A stretch of 64,000 nucleotides of DNA from Proteobacteria bacterium ST_bin14 (GTDB lineage Bacteria; Pseudomonadota; Alphaproteobacteria; Sphingomonadales; Sphingomonadaceae). The position numbers and the translations under genes were made by a program. The notes below the pieces were generated by a model, which was given only the letters and a program-made list of their open reading frames with translations, did not search any database and was not told the origin of the DNA. The stretch spans positions 1 to 64,000 of the forward strand of contig MSXR01000016.1 of assembly GCA_002083655.1 (NCBI GenBank). The letters are read 5' to 3'. Of this stretch, positions 33,433 to 42,541 are shown piece after piece (the stretch's first letter is position 1; the number at the start of each line of letters is the position of its first letter).

Positions 33433-33770
33433 GCCCGTTCCTGCCGGATGACCGTGCGGTCGACATAAACTTTGCGGGTGCCGCGCGCGCCAACGCCCAG
33501 AAACACCACGCCGATGAAATAGCCGAAATCATACCAGCCGCCATTATTGGGCACGGCATAGACCGCCACGTCGGGCATGAAGATCGACAATATCGCCGCA
33601 ACCGGAAAGATGAAGCCGTGCCACAGCCCGAGCAGGAAGCCGGGCGCATCGGGCGCCACTGCGCTGCTCACCTGATGCGCGCAGGCGGTGAGCGCCAGCG
33701 CCAGCGGGAGCAGAGTGAGCATCGGCAGGCGCCGATTCCGCTGGGAGTGGGGGTGGGGGGCAAGTTGCAT
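33429..33770 (-). CDS. Predicted lipoprotein, micro-operon gene 1
   Basis: About 113 residues. A hydrophobic signal ends in the lipobox LTAC (LPLALALTACAHQVSS). The mature part has the recurring pattern PGFLLGLWHGFI...VYAVPNNGGWYDFGYFIGV, seen in a conserved family of unknown function with two membrane helices. ATG 33770 follows AGGAACTGATC. It heads the four-gene overlapping operon and is divergent from DUF2171. Confidence 0.65.
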   Translation of the reverse strand: MQLAPHPHSQRNRRLPMLTLLPLALALTACAHQVSSAVAPDAPGFLLGLWHGFIFPVAAILSIFMPDVAVYAVPNNGGWYDFGYFIGVVFLGVGARGTRKVYVDRTVIRQERA

Positions 33771-33794
33771 GATCAGTTCCTCAATGCGGATGGG

Positions 33795-33818
33795 GGACAT
33801 GCATCGAAACGCATGTCC
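33795..33818. promoter_or_regulatory. Inverted repeat in a divergent promoter region
   Basis: GGACATGC-(8 nt)-GCATGTCC is a perfect 8-bp inverted repeat in the 83-bp space between the divergent micro-operon and the DUF2171 gene. It is well placed for an operator controlling one or both; no regulator is known. Confidence 0.35.
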
Positions 33819-33853
33819 GCGCGTTGAGGGGGCATCACCACAGAGGATAAATC

Positions 33854-34102
33854 ATGGCCCATGACCACCCGATCAAGGACAGCATCAAAGAACATATGAG
33901 CGTGATTGGCGCAGACGGCGTGCCCGTCGGCACCGTCGACCATATCAAGGGAGAGCGCATCCAGCTGACCAAGACGCGTAGCGGGCCGCACGGAGACCAC
34001 CACCATTTCATCCCGCTCGGCCTGGTTGCAGATGTTGAGGGCGACAAAGTGCGCCTGTCCGCCAACGCCGATGTGGCGGTGACGTTCGAAGAAGAAAAAT
34101 GA
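33854..34102 (+). CDS. DUF2171 protein
   Basis: 82 residues, cytoplasmic. DUF2171 pattern: IKEHMSVIGADGVPVGTVDH, DHHHFIPLGLVADVEGDKVRL. The fold is PRC-barrel-like and members are often stress-associated; function unknown. GAGGA precedes ATG 33854. Confidence 0.85.
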   Translation: MAHDHPIKDSIKEHMSVIGADGVPVGTVDHIKGERIQLTKTRSGPHGDHHHFIPLGLVADVEGDKVRLSANADVAVTFEEEK

Positions 34103-34161
34103 TCGTGCTGCGCCCCCGCCCGTTTGGGCGGGGGAGTCGGCGAAATGATCCTGATGCGCCA

Positions 34162-34557
34162 TCATTTCGGATCGTCCAGCCGCCGCGCTTCGGTGACGGG
34201 CAGCCCGGCTTCGGTAGGCACATAGATCAACGACGCTTTCGAATTCTCCAGCGCCTGGATCTGAAGATAGCGCAGATACCCCTCTGGCCCGCCAAGGCTG
34301 TTTTGGAGGATGGCATTGGCCTCAGCCGCGCCCTTTGCCCGGATCACCTCAGCCTCGGCCAGCGAGATCGCGCTCTCCTTTTTCGCACGCGCCTCCAAGA
34401 TAGCGACTTGCCGCGACGACTGCGCCTCCGCCAGCGCCGCTTCCCCGGCGAGCCGCTGCGAATAGACGCGGTATTGCGGCCAGCCCACGAGCAAAAGGAC
34501 AACAAACACGATTCCGCCCAGCGCAGCAAAGCCGATGCAACCTGTCTTCTGGTCCAT
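34162..34557 (-). CDS. Short SPFH/stomatin-like membrane protein
   Basis: About 131 residues: an N-terminal transmembrane helix (GIVFVVLLLVGWPQYRVYS) and then only the C-terminal helical half of an SPFH protein (RLAGEAALAEAQSSRQVAIL; AEVIRAKGAAEANAILQNSL; GPEGYLRYLQIQALE). The beta-rich SPFH core is absent, so it is either a specialised short form or a relic; the intact frame favours the former. ATG 34557 is used; a GTG at 34572 is possible. It follows nrdA by 31 bp. Confidence 0.65.
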   Translation of the reverse strand: MDQKTGCIGFAALGGIVFVVLLLVGWPQYRVYSQRLAGEAALAEAQSSRQVAILEARAKKESAISLAEAEVIRAKGAAEANAILQNSLGGPEGYLRYLQIQALENSKASLIYVPTEAGLPVTEARRLDDPK

Positions 34558-34588
34558 TGCCTGTCGCCTCACTTACGCCGCTTCACCC

Positions 34589-36568
34589 TCACTGGCACGC
34601 CAGACACTCGTCATAATCCTTTTCCTCAAGCTCGATCTGCTTGAGGTCCGGCGTGTTGTCTGCCTCCACGCCGCCGGCAAAGCCTGCGCGCTGGATGCTT
34701 TTAGAGCGCAGATAATAGAGTGACTTCACCCCCAATTCCCATGCGCGGAAGTGGAGCATCAGCAGATCCCATTTCTCGACATCGGCGGGGATGAACAGGT
34801 TCAGCGATTGCGACTGATCGATAAACGGCGTGCGGTCTGCCGCGAGTTCGAGCAGCCAACGCTGATCAATCTCGAAGCTGGTCTTGTAGCAATCCTTTTC
34901 CTCCTGGCTGAGGAAATCGAGGTGCTGCACCGAACCGCCCTTTTCCAGGATCGTGCTCCACACGGCTTCACTGTTCTTCGACTTCTCGTTGAGCAGTTTT
35001 TCCAGATAGGGGTTCTTGACTGACCAGCTGCCCGACAGCGTCTTATGCGTATAAATATTGGCCGGGATTGGTTCGATGCACGCGCTTGTCCCGCCGCAGA
35101 TGATGCTGATCGACGCGGTTGGCGCGATCGCCATCTTGCAGCTGAACCGCTCCATCACCCCCTGATCAGCCGCATCGGGGCACGCGCCCCGTTCAATCGC
35201 GAGCTGCATCGATGCTTCATCGACCTGGCCCTTGATATGTTTGAAGATTTTCAGGTTGTACTGCTTGGCCATCGCGCCTTCGAACGGCAGGCCGCGCGCT
35301 TGCAGGAAGCTGTGGAAGCCCATCACGCCCAGCCCGACCGAACGCTCCCGCGCTGCGGAATAGGCGGCACGTGCCATGCCGGGTTCGGCGCGGTCGATAT
35401 AATCCTGCAGCACATTGTCGAGGAAGCGCATCACATCCTCGATAAAGCCCTTTTCATCCTTCCACTCGTCCCAGGTTTCCAGGTTGAGCGATGACAGGCA
35501 GCATACAGCGGTGCGTTCCTTGCCAAATTGGTCGCGACCAGTGGGCAGGGTGATTTCAGAACACAGGTTCGATGTCGACACCTTCAGCCCGACATCGCGG
35601 TGATGCTTTGGCATCGCATTGTTCACATGATCACTGAACACGATATATGGCTCACCGGTTGCCAACCGGGTTTCAACGAGCTTTTGGAACAGCGAGCGCG
35701 CGTCCACCGTGGCGCGGACAGAGCCGTCCTTCGGGCTGGTCAGGTGCCATTCGGCCCCGGCACGCACTGCTTCCATAAACGCATCGGGGATCAGCACGCC
35801 GTGGTGCAGGTTCAGCGCCTTGCGGTTGAAATCGCCCGAGGGTTTACGGATTTCGAGAAACTCCTCGATTTCCGGGTGGCTGATGTCGAGATAGCAGGCG
35901 GCCGACCCGCGCCGCAGCGAGCCTTGCGAAATCGCAAGCGTCAGCGAATCCATCACCCGCACAAACGGAATGATGCCGCTGGTCTTGCCGTTCAGCCCAA
36001 CCGGCTCACCAATGCCGCGCACCGCACCCCAATAGGTGCCGATGCCGCCGCCGCGACTGGCGAGCCAGACATTCTCGTTCCAGGTGTCGACAATCCCCTC
36101 AAGGCTGTCCGGCACCGAATTCAGGTAGCAGCTGATCGGCAGGCCGCGCCCGGTGCCGCCGTTCGACAGCACGGGGGTTGCAGGCATGAACCACAACTTT
36201 GAGATATAATCATAAATCCGTTGCGCATGCGCTGCATCGTCGGAATAGGCGCTGGCAACGCGGACGAACATGTCCTGATAGCTTTCGCCTGGCAGCAGAT
36301 AGCGATCATTCAGCGTTTCCTTGCCGAAATCGGTTAACAGCGCGTCGCGGCTACGATCAACCTCCACGGGAAAAAGCTGGGGCTTGATCGATTTTGAATC
36401 GGGCGTTGCAACAGCCTTTTTGGCTGCGGCGGTTGCACCGGCGGTCGCCGCCTCAATCGCGCTCGCTGCCGGGTCGCGGGCCAAACCGCCAGCGCTATCG
36501 CTGGACAAGCTGCTCAACAAACTGGTTGCCATATCGCTGGTCACTTCCTGGCCATCTCTGAAATCCAC
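34589..36568 (-). CDS. nrdA: Ribonucleotide reductase class Ia, alpha subunit
   Basis: Catalytic large subunit, 659 residues. It lacks the N-terminal ATP-cone, so overall activity is probably not dATP-regulated through that domain. Active-site and specificity motifs: LPISCYLNSVPDSLEGI, SRGGGIGTYWG, LNLHHGVLIPDAFM, SNLCSEI, and MAIAPTASISIICGGTSACI. The redox tail ends CLACQ. The start is GTG 36568 (GGGAG nine nt upstream) or ATG 36532. The N-terminal 60 residues are an Ala-rich extension. Confidence 0.94.
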   Translation of the reverse strand: MDFRDGQEVTSDMATSLLSSLSSDSAGGLARDPAASAIEAATAGATAAAKKAVATPDSKSIKPQLFPVEVDRSRDALLTDFGKETLNDRYLLPGESYQDMFVRVASAYSDDAAHAQRIYDYISKLWFMPATPVLSNGGTGRGLPISCYLNSVPDSLEGIVDTWNENVWLASRGGGIGTYWGAVRGIGEPVGLNGKTSGIIPFVRVMDSLTLAISQGSLRRGSAACYLDISHPEIEEFLEIRKPSGDFNRKALNLHHGVLIPDAFMEAVRAGAEWHLTSPKDGSVRATVDARSLFQKLVETRLATGEPYIVFSDHVNNAMPKHHRDVGLKVSTSNLCSEITLPTGRDQFGKERTAVCCLSSLNLETWDEWKDEKGFIEDVMRFLDNVLQDYIDRAEPGMARAAYSAARERSVGLGVMGFHSFLQARGLPFEGAMAKQYNLKIFKHIKGQVDEASMQLAIERGACPDAADQGVMERFSCKMAIAPTASISIICGGTSACIEPIPANIYTHKTLSGSWSVKNPYLEKLLNEKSKNSEAVWSTILEKGGSVQHLDFLSQEEKDCYKTSFEIDQRWLLELAADRTPFIDQSQSLNLFIPADVEKWDLLMLHFRAWELGVKSLYYLRSKSIQRAGFAGGVEADNTPDLKQIELEEKDYDECLACQ

Positions 36569-37192
36569 AGACTCATCTCCCGTGCTGCGAATCGCGATTT
36601 GCGCGATTCGCCATCGAATCGGGGGCGAACCCCCATGTTATCATTGGCGAGCACGAAGGAGAACAAAAAGTGTCCATCCTTAGTGCGGCAAGCACAGGAA
36701 GGGGAAGCTGCGATTTGAAGTCGCAGCAATCATCCTACCAGTGATTGGGCCCGCCCCCGAACTCAACCACAACAGATTGTGCCCATTCGCCGAGCGACGC
36801 AAGACGGTAAATGACAGATTAGGGACTCGGTTCGTCGCTATTTTGATTCGCTTCACCGGGCCGCCACAGCGCGCATTTGGCGCGACGCGTGGACTTAGGC
36901 GGGGTTAGCAAAAGGCAAGGGAACGAACCGGAAACGCAAATATTTCGCTGCTTGCTGGCTTTGGGTGATAGCGACCGGTTCGATTTACGTTGCGATCGAT
37001 CCGCTTTCGGCGCGGATCGTGCCGCGCTGGTGCCGTCCGCGCAGCTTTGGGGGGCAGCCCGGCAGCTATGTTGCGTAATGCGTCGTGCTGAAGTACCCCG
37101 ATTGAGCATCAGAACTTCGGTGCTGATCGATAAGAAACGCCACAATGGCCCTTGGGTCGACAAAGTGGGTCGACAGGATAGGGCAGCCGCAG
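36569..37192. other. Long intergenic region between nrdA and mlaA
   Basis: A 624-bp divergent spacer. No open frame here has both a start signal and a protein-like composition. It must hold the nrdA promoter; a 14-bp palindrome at 36768-36781 is the best regulatory candidate. A direct repeat GGGTCGACA occurs at 37154-37162 and 37168-37176. Whether it hides an RNA gene I cannot say. Confidence 0.4.
36768..36781. promoter_or_regulatory. Palindrome upstream of nrdA, possible NrdR-type box
   Basis: CACAA-CAGA-TTGTG lies 200 bp upstream of nrdA. NrdR boxes are 16-bp palindromes of the type ACACWATATATWGTGT, usually in pairs. The outer bases fit but the centre is not AT-rich and no second copy was found, so this is only a candidate. 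Confidence 0.25.
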
Positions 37193-38203
37193 ATGAGTTT
37201 TTCGGGAATAACAGCCGCAGCGTTACTCGCTAGCGCGCCGATAAATTTTGGCGGTGCCCAAACCGAATTGCCGGTGCCCCCGGTTGCCACAGCCCCGGTT
37301 GCCACAGCCCCGGTTGCCACAACCCCGGTTGTTTCAGCCCCGGTTGTCACAGCCTCGGCGGGTCCAGAAGTCCAGCCAGTGGCAGCGCCTTCCCCAGATC
37401 CTGCTTTGGTGCCCCAAGCAGCAGCGCCATCACCCACAGCAGCCGAAGCCGCAGCATTGCCGCCAACAGACCCTGGCATCAATCAGGACGATATTGCTGG
37501 CAGCGACGAACGCGACATTACGGTGCGCGCGCGCCGCGCGAGCCCCGGCGATCCGATGGCGGCGATCAACGCCAAATCCTTTGCGATTACCGAGGCTGTC
37601 GACAACGCCGTGCTGGGTCCGGCGGCAATGGCGGTTGAAAACAACGTCCCCAAGCCCATCACCGACGGGCTGCACAATTTTTTGTACAATATCCATGAAC
37701 CCGTCGCTTTTCTGAATTTCCTGTTGCAGCTGAAGCCGGGCAAGGCGGCGGAAACACTCGGCCGGTTCACGATCAATTCCACGCTGGGCATCGGGGGGCT
37801 TTTCGATGTCGCAAAGAAGCGTCCCTTCAAACTGCCATATCGGACCAACGGCTTTGCCTATACGCTGGGATATTACGGCGTAGGCCCCGGCCCCTTCCTG
37901 TTCCTGCCGTTGATTGGGTCGTCAAGTTTGCGCGATCTGATCGGCGATAATCTCGACAGGCTGGTGGTGCCGCTATCCTTTGGCAAACCGTTCAACCGGC
38001 CGGCCTATTATATTCCAGCTGGCGTTTTCAGAACGCTTGATCGCCGCGCGGATTTTGATGATCGGTTGCGTGCGTTGCGCCAATCGGCTGATCCCTATGT
38101 GGCGCGCCGCGAATATTATCTTCAACTGCGCCAGGCCGAAATTGATCATCTGCGGGGCAAACCGCCAGCTGGCGCTGAAAAGCCCGCCAACCCGCCTAAA
38201 TGA
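37193..38203 (+). CDS. mlaA: MlaA/VacJ outer-membrane lipid-asymmetry protein
   Basis: The MlaA domain (residues about 140-320) removes mislocalised phospholipids from the outer leaflet together with the Mla transport system. Pattern: NVPKPITDGLHNFLYNIHEP, RFTINSTLGIGGLFDVA, YGVGPGPFLFLPLIGSSSLR. It starts with a short hydrophobic signal and has no lipobox, so it is probably not lipid-anchored. Then comes a long Pro/Val/Thr/Ala linker built of PVATA-like repeats (DNA tandem repeat 37277-37352). ATG 37193 is chosen; upstream in-frame codons do not look like a signal peptide. Confidence 0.85.
   Translation: MSFSGITAAALLASAPINFGGAQTELPVPPVATAPVATAPVATTPVVSAPVVTASAGPEVQPVAAPSPDPALVPQAAAPSPTAAEAAALPPTDPGINQDDIAGSDERDITVRARRASPGDPMAAINAKSFAITEAVDNAVLGPAAMAVENNVPKPITDGLHNFLYNIHEPVAFLNFLLQLKPGKAAETLGRFTINSTLGIGGLFDVAKKRPFKLPYRTNGFAYTLGYYGVGPGPFLFLPLIGSSSLRDLIGDNLDRLVVPLSFGKPFNRPAYYIPAGVFRTLDRRADFDDRLRALRQSADPYVARREYYLQLRQAEIDHLRGKPPAGAEKPANPPK
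37277..37352 (+). repeat. 15-bp tandem repeat in the mlaA linker
   Basis: Five to six tandem copies of a 15-bp unit related to CCGGTTGCCACAGCC, coding PVATA/PVVSA. The number of units could change by slippage without breaking the frame, altering the length of the linker between signal peptide and MlaA domain. Confidence 0.7.
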
Positions 38204-38219
38204 AGCAAACGCTGCCCGC

Positions 38220-40868
38220 TTAAGCCGCCAATCGGGCCAGCCGTGATTCCAGCGCGGCGTTCAATTGATCCATGTTGAACAGTCGATCAAAGGCAATGCC
38301 AACCTTGCCTTCACGGTTCCACATCACGCGGGCAGGCAGCATCTGGCCTTCGAGTATCTCAATCTCAAGCACGGTGTTTTCGGCGTTGCGGCCAAAATCA
38401 ATGCCGTCAATCATTGCGCCTGTGGCAGAGATGTTGCGAACACGCACTTCGCCTTCCACATCGCCAATCCGCACGAGGGCGGATCGCATGACGGCGGTGC
38501 GCTGGCTGCGGCTGGTTTTATACCCGATCACCGTTGCCATGCCGCCATCATTGGCCAGCAGCTTGATCACCTGATCGCCCGGCATCGGGCGACCATAGAC
38601 AAAGCCCTGGATATGGCTGCAGCCGAGCTCGCGGATCAGCTCAATCTCATCCTGCGTTTCAACACCTTCGGCGGTGGTTTCCATGTTCATGGATTTGGCG
38701 AGCGTGACGATTGCCTTGATGATCGCGGCATTGCGATTGCCCGCCGTGGCGGCACCGCGCACGAAACTTTGATCAATCTTGATCTTGTCGAACGGCGCGC
38801 TGCGCAAATAGCCGAGCGAGGAATGGCCGGTGCCAAAATCATCAAGCGCCAGACGCACGCCAATGCCCTTCAGCGCCTTGAACATCGCCTCTGAAGATGC
38901 AGATTCATCGAGGAAAACGCCTTCGGTAATCTCCAGTTCAAGCCGCCCCGCCGCGATCCCCGCCTTGGCCAGCGCGTTGGTGACGATGCCGGGAAGCGCG
39001 GGATTGGCGAATTGGATCGGCGACACATTCACGCCGATGCGCACATCGCGTGGCCATTTCGCGGCTTCAAGGCAGGCCGTGCGCAATACCCATTCGCCAA
39101 TCGATTCGATCAGTCCGCAATCTTCGGCCACGGGGATGAAATCCGCCGGAGAAATGCCGCCACGGGTCGGGTGCTCCCAGCGCAACAGCGCCTCATATCC
39201 AACGATGCGCGCGCTTTCTGTGCACACGACGGGTTGGTAGACGAGGTGGAACTGGTTCTTGATCAGCGCGTGCCGCAGATCGTCTTCAAGCTGCTTGCGG
39301 TTTTGCGCGCCGTGGAGCAATTCTTCGCGGTAGAAGGGGTGGACGCCGCGCCCATCTGCCTTGGCCGCATAGAGCGCCAGATCTGCATTGCGCACCAATG
39401 TTTCGGAATCGCCCCCGTCGCGCGGCGCCACCGCCACGCCGATCGAACAGCCAATCGATATGGTGTTGCCATCAATGGTATAGGGTTGCGACAGCGCCGC
39501 GATAACCGATCGTGACATATCCGACAGCGTTTCCACACTGTCTTCACCGGGCAGCACGACCTGGAATTCATCACCACCCAGCCGCCCGACCAGCCCCGCA
39601 TCGCCAATGGTGCGCAACAGCCGCTGCGCCACCTGGATCAGCAGCGCGTCGCCAGTCTGGTGGCCCAGCGTATCGTTGACGACCTTAAACCGATCAAGAT
39701 CAAGCAACAGCAAGGCCGTTGGGCGATAGATGCTGCCGGGCTGGTTCAGCGTCTGATCCAGCGAGACGCGCATCCGCTGGCGATTGGCCAGGCCGGTCAG
39801 CCCATCAAACAGCGCCAATCGGGTAATTTCTGCTTCCGATCGGCGCTTTTCGGTCAGGTCGCTGCCGCTGCCGATAAAGCCGTGGAACTTGCCCTGCGCA
39901 TCAATCACCGGTCGGCCGGACATGGACCACCAGTTGTCGCTGGTGCCAAATGCCAATGGCCGCACCGGATAATCCGAAAATCCGGTCCGCGATGACAGGT
40001 GAAAGCCCAATGTCCGTTCGGTCCCCGGGCTGATATTGTCGATTTTGAAGACGACGTTCAGCAACTGGCCGATCGCCGGTTCATCGGGCCCAGAGACAGC
40101 ATCGGCAACCTTGGGTGACAAATAGGTGATGATACCCTGACGGTCAGTTTGCCAGAACCACCCGGTGCCCTGGGTTTCATATTCATGCACCAGCCGCGCT
40201 GCCAGCATACCCTCTGCATGCGTGCGGCCATTATAAACCGCCTGCTCGCTGTCCATCAACGCCAGTCGGCGCGTGGCCATGCCCAGGCAAACGAGGCAAC
40301 CAGCGGCGATATAGGTGCCGGCACCGGGGCCGGACAGGACCGCCACCATGATCACGATCGCGGCGGCATAGCTGACCAGCGCCGCGCGGATCGGGTGAAG
40401 CGCCATCGCTGTCACGCCCATTGCGCCCAGCACGGCAACGAAACACGCAAGCTGCATGCGATCGGGGTCCAGCCCGCTCGATTCCCACAACAGCCCCGTC
40501 AATCCGACCGCCAGCCCGCCGCCATAAAAAACGGCGGCGCGCACCTGACGATGCGGCGGAAATCGCTTCATCGGCGGCACTTTGAGGTGAATGAGCGCAA
40601 ACAGCCCAAGCGCGACGACTGCGGCGCCCTCCATGCCGACGCGGGGAATCAAATCAACGCGTTCGGCAAGGATCAGCGATATCGCCACTGTCGCCACCGC
40701 GACAAGTTGCACAATGAAGGCGACCGTCCATGTCAGGCTCAACTGCGCGATGACCGGCGCGAAGTTGATCGCTTCGCTCTCGCTGATGTTGCTGTCCAGT
40801 GCCAGTGCCTGCCAAAGCCCGCGTTGCGGCCCCTTGGTGGGTCGTTTTTTTGGTTTACTGGTCCTCAT
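38220..40868 (-). CDS. Membrane PAS-GGDEF-EAL-PilZ cyclic-di-GMP protein
   Basis: About 882 residues. Order: basic N-terminus, five to six transmembrane helices (about 40-190), a PAS-like domain (WFWQTDRQGIITYLSPKVAD), a GGDEF domain with the signature RLGGDEFQVV, an EAL domain with YEALLRW and DDFGTGHSSLGYL, and a C-terminal PilZ-like domain (VRVRNISATGAMID). The active-site signatures of both GGDEF and EAL are intact, so it could make and/or degrade c-di-GMP, while PilZ could bind it as feedback. ATG 40868 begins MRTSKPKKR; its Shine-Dalgarno is weak. Divergent from fumarase. Confidence 0.9.
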   Translation of the reverse strand: MRTSKPKKRPTKGPQRGLWQALALDSNISESEAINFAPVIAQLSLTWTVAFIVQLVAVATVAISLILAERVDLIPRVGMEGAAVVALGLFALIHLKVPPMKRFPPHRQVRAAVFYGGGLAVGLTGLLWESSGLDPDRMQLACFVAVLGAMGVTAMALHPIRAALVSYAAAIVIMVAVLSGPGAGTYIAAGCLVCLGMATRRLALMDSEQAVYNGRTHAEGMLAARLVHEYETQGTGWFWQTDRQGIITYLSPKVADAVSGPDEPAIGQLLNVVFKIDNISPGTERTLGFHLSSRTGFSDYPVRPLAFGTSDNWWSMSGRPVIDAQGKFHGFIGSGSDLTEKRRSEAEITRLALFDGLTGLANRQRMRVSLDQTLNQPGSIYRPTALLLLDLDRFKVVNDTLGHQTGDALLIQVAQRLLRTIGDAGLVGRLGGDEFQVVLPGEDSVETLSDMSRSVIAALSQPYTIDGNTISIGCSIGVAVAPRDGGDSETLVRNADLALYAAKADGRGVHPFYREELLHGAQNRKQLEDDLRHALIKNQFHLVYQPVVCTESARIVGYEALLRWEHPTRGGISPADFIPVAEDCGLIESIGEWVLRTACLEAAKWPRDVRIGVNVSPIQFANPALPGIVTNALAKAGIAAGRLELEITEGVFLDESASSEAMFKALKGIGVRLALDDFGTGHSSLGYLRSAPFDKIKIDQSFVRGAATAGNRNAAIIKAIVTLAKSMNMETTAEGVETQDEIELIRELGCSHIQGFVYGRPMPGDQVIKLLANDGGMATVIGYKTSRSQRTAVMRSALVRIGDVEGEVRVRNISATGAMIDGIDFGRNAENTVLEIEILEGQMLPARVMWNREGKVGIAFDRLFNMDQLNAALESRLARLAA

Positions 40869-41020
40869 GGCGATGTCGTAGTGCGGAGAGGGTTTACCGC
40901 CGGTTATCAAATCGTCGATCTGCCAGCGATTTTGGCGAATTATGTTGGCTTGGCCGCGGGTGCCTGCGCCGATATGAGTGCGCCACACCATTACCGAAAC
41001 CGTAATGTCCGGGGGCAAGC

Positions 41021-42541
41021 ATGACCGTGATTATCCGCGAAGCCGATGTGATCGAAACCGTGGCCGATGCGCTGCAGTTCATCAGCTATTACCACCCGAT
41101 GGACTATATTCGCGCGCTGGGCGTTGCCTATGACGCTGAGCAAAGCCCGGCGGCCAAGGATGCCATCGCGCAGATCCTCACCAATTCACGAATGTGTGCA
41201 GAGGGGCATCGGCCGATCTGCCAGGATACCGGCATCGTCACCGTGTTCGTCAAATGGGGGCAGGATTGTCGGCTGGAATCGACAAAATCACTGCAAGAAG
41301 TGATCGATGAGGGCGTTCGTCGCGCCTATCTGAACCCGGACAACAAGCTGCGCGCATCCATCCTGGCCGACCCTGCCTTCACCCGCCGCAACACCCGGGA
41401 TAACACGCCCAGCGTTTTGCACGTGGAAATGGTGCCGGGTGCCACCGTCTCCATCGATGTCGCGGCCAAGGGCGGCGGCAGCGAAAACAAAAGCAAGTTC
41501 AAGATGATGAATCCCAGCGATTCGATTGTCGATTGGGTGCTGGAAATGTTGCCGCAAATGGGCGCAGGCTGGTGCCCGCCGGGCATGCTGGGCATCGGCA
41601 TTGGCGGTACGGCAGAAAAGGCGATGCTGCTCGCCAAGGAATCGCTGATGGGGCCAATCGACATGGCGCAGTTGAAGGCGCGCGGGGCGAGCGACGACAT
41701 CGAGGCGCTGCGGATAGAAATTTACGACAAGGTCAACGCGCTGGGCATCGGCGCGCAGGGGCTGGGCGGGCTTTCGACCATCCTCGATGTAAAGATTTTC
41801 GATTGGCCAACCCATGCCGCATCAAAACCCGTCGCGATGATTCCGAATTGCGCCGCCACCCGCCACGCGCATGTCACGCTCGACGGGTCTGGCCCCGCCT
41901 ATTTGGAGCCGCCAAAGTTGAGCGATTGGCCTGATGTGAACTGGACGCCCGACAAGGCGGCGATCCGCGTTGATCTCGATACGCTGACACCCGCCGATGT
42001 GCAGAGCTGGAAGCAGGGCGACCGGCTGCTGCTGAACGGCAAGATGCTCACCGGGCGCGATGCTGCGCACAAGCGGATCAAAGACATGCTCGACAAGGGC
42101 GAAAAGCTGCCGGTCGAGTTTGCGGGGCGGGTGATCTATTATGTCGGCCCTGTCGACCCGGTGGGGGATGAAATTGTCGGCCCGGCTGGCCCCACCACGG
42201 CGACGCGGATGGATAAATTCACGCGGATGATGCTCGATCAGGGTCTTCTCGCGATGGTCGGCAAGGCCGAACGCGGGGCGGATGCGACGGCGGCGATTGC
42301 CGAAGCCAAGAGCGCCTATCTGATGGCGGTGGGCGGGGCGGCTTACCTCGTCGCCCGTGCGATCAAGGGATCGCAGGTGGTTGGCTTTGCCGATCTGGGC
42401 ATGGAGGCGATCTACGAATTCGACGTGCAGGATTTCCCGGTGACCGTTGCGGTCGATTCGTCAGGTGCGAACGTCCATACGCTGGCCCCGCTGGTGTGGA
42501 AGGAGCGGATCGCGAAGGAAAAACTGCTCGAAGGGGCGTGA
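41021..42541 (+). CDS. Class I (Fe-S) fumarate hydratase
   Basis: 506 residues; interconverts fumarate and malate in the TCA cycle. It is the oxygen-sensitive 4Fe-4S class. The three cluster cysteines fit RPICQDTG, GWCPPGMLG and IPNCAATRH. N-terminal alpha and C-terminal beta domains are fused as in FumA/FumB. ATG 41021 follows GGGGGCAAGC. The stop overlaps the next gene (GTGA). Confidence 0.93.
   Translation: MTVIIREADVIETVADALQFISYYHPMDYIRALGVAYDAEQSPAAKDAIAQILTNSRMCAEGHRPICQDTGIVTVFVKWGQDCRLESTKSLQEVIDEGVRRAYLNPDNKLRASILADPAFTRRNTRDNTPSVLHVEMVPGATVSIDVAAKGGGSENKSKFKMMNPSDSIVDWVLEMLPQMGAGWCPPGMLGIGIGGTAEKAMLLAKESLMGPIDMAQLKARGASDDIEALRIEIYDKVNALGIGAQGLGGLSTILDVKIFDWPTHAASKPVAMIPNCAATRHAHVTLDGSGPAYLEPPKLSDWPDVNWTPDKAAIRVDLDTLTPADVQSWKQGDRLLLNGKMLTGRDAAHKRIKDMLDKGEKLPVEFAGRVIYYVGPVDPVGDEIVGPAGPTTATRMDKFTRMMLDQGLLAMVGKAERGADATAAIAEAKSAYLMAVGGAAYLVARAIKGSQVVGFADLGMEAIYEFDVQDFPVTVAVDSSGANVHTLAPLVWKERIAKEKLLEGA

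Noticed and set aside
36877..37233. 118-codon rightward ORF upstream of mlaA
   Set aside because: Composition unlike a protein, overlaps the mlaA start in another frame, no Shine-Dalgarno.
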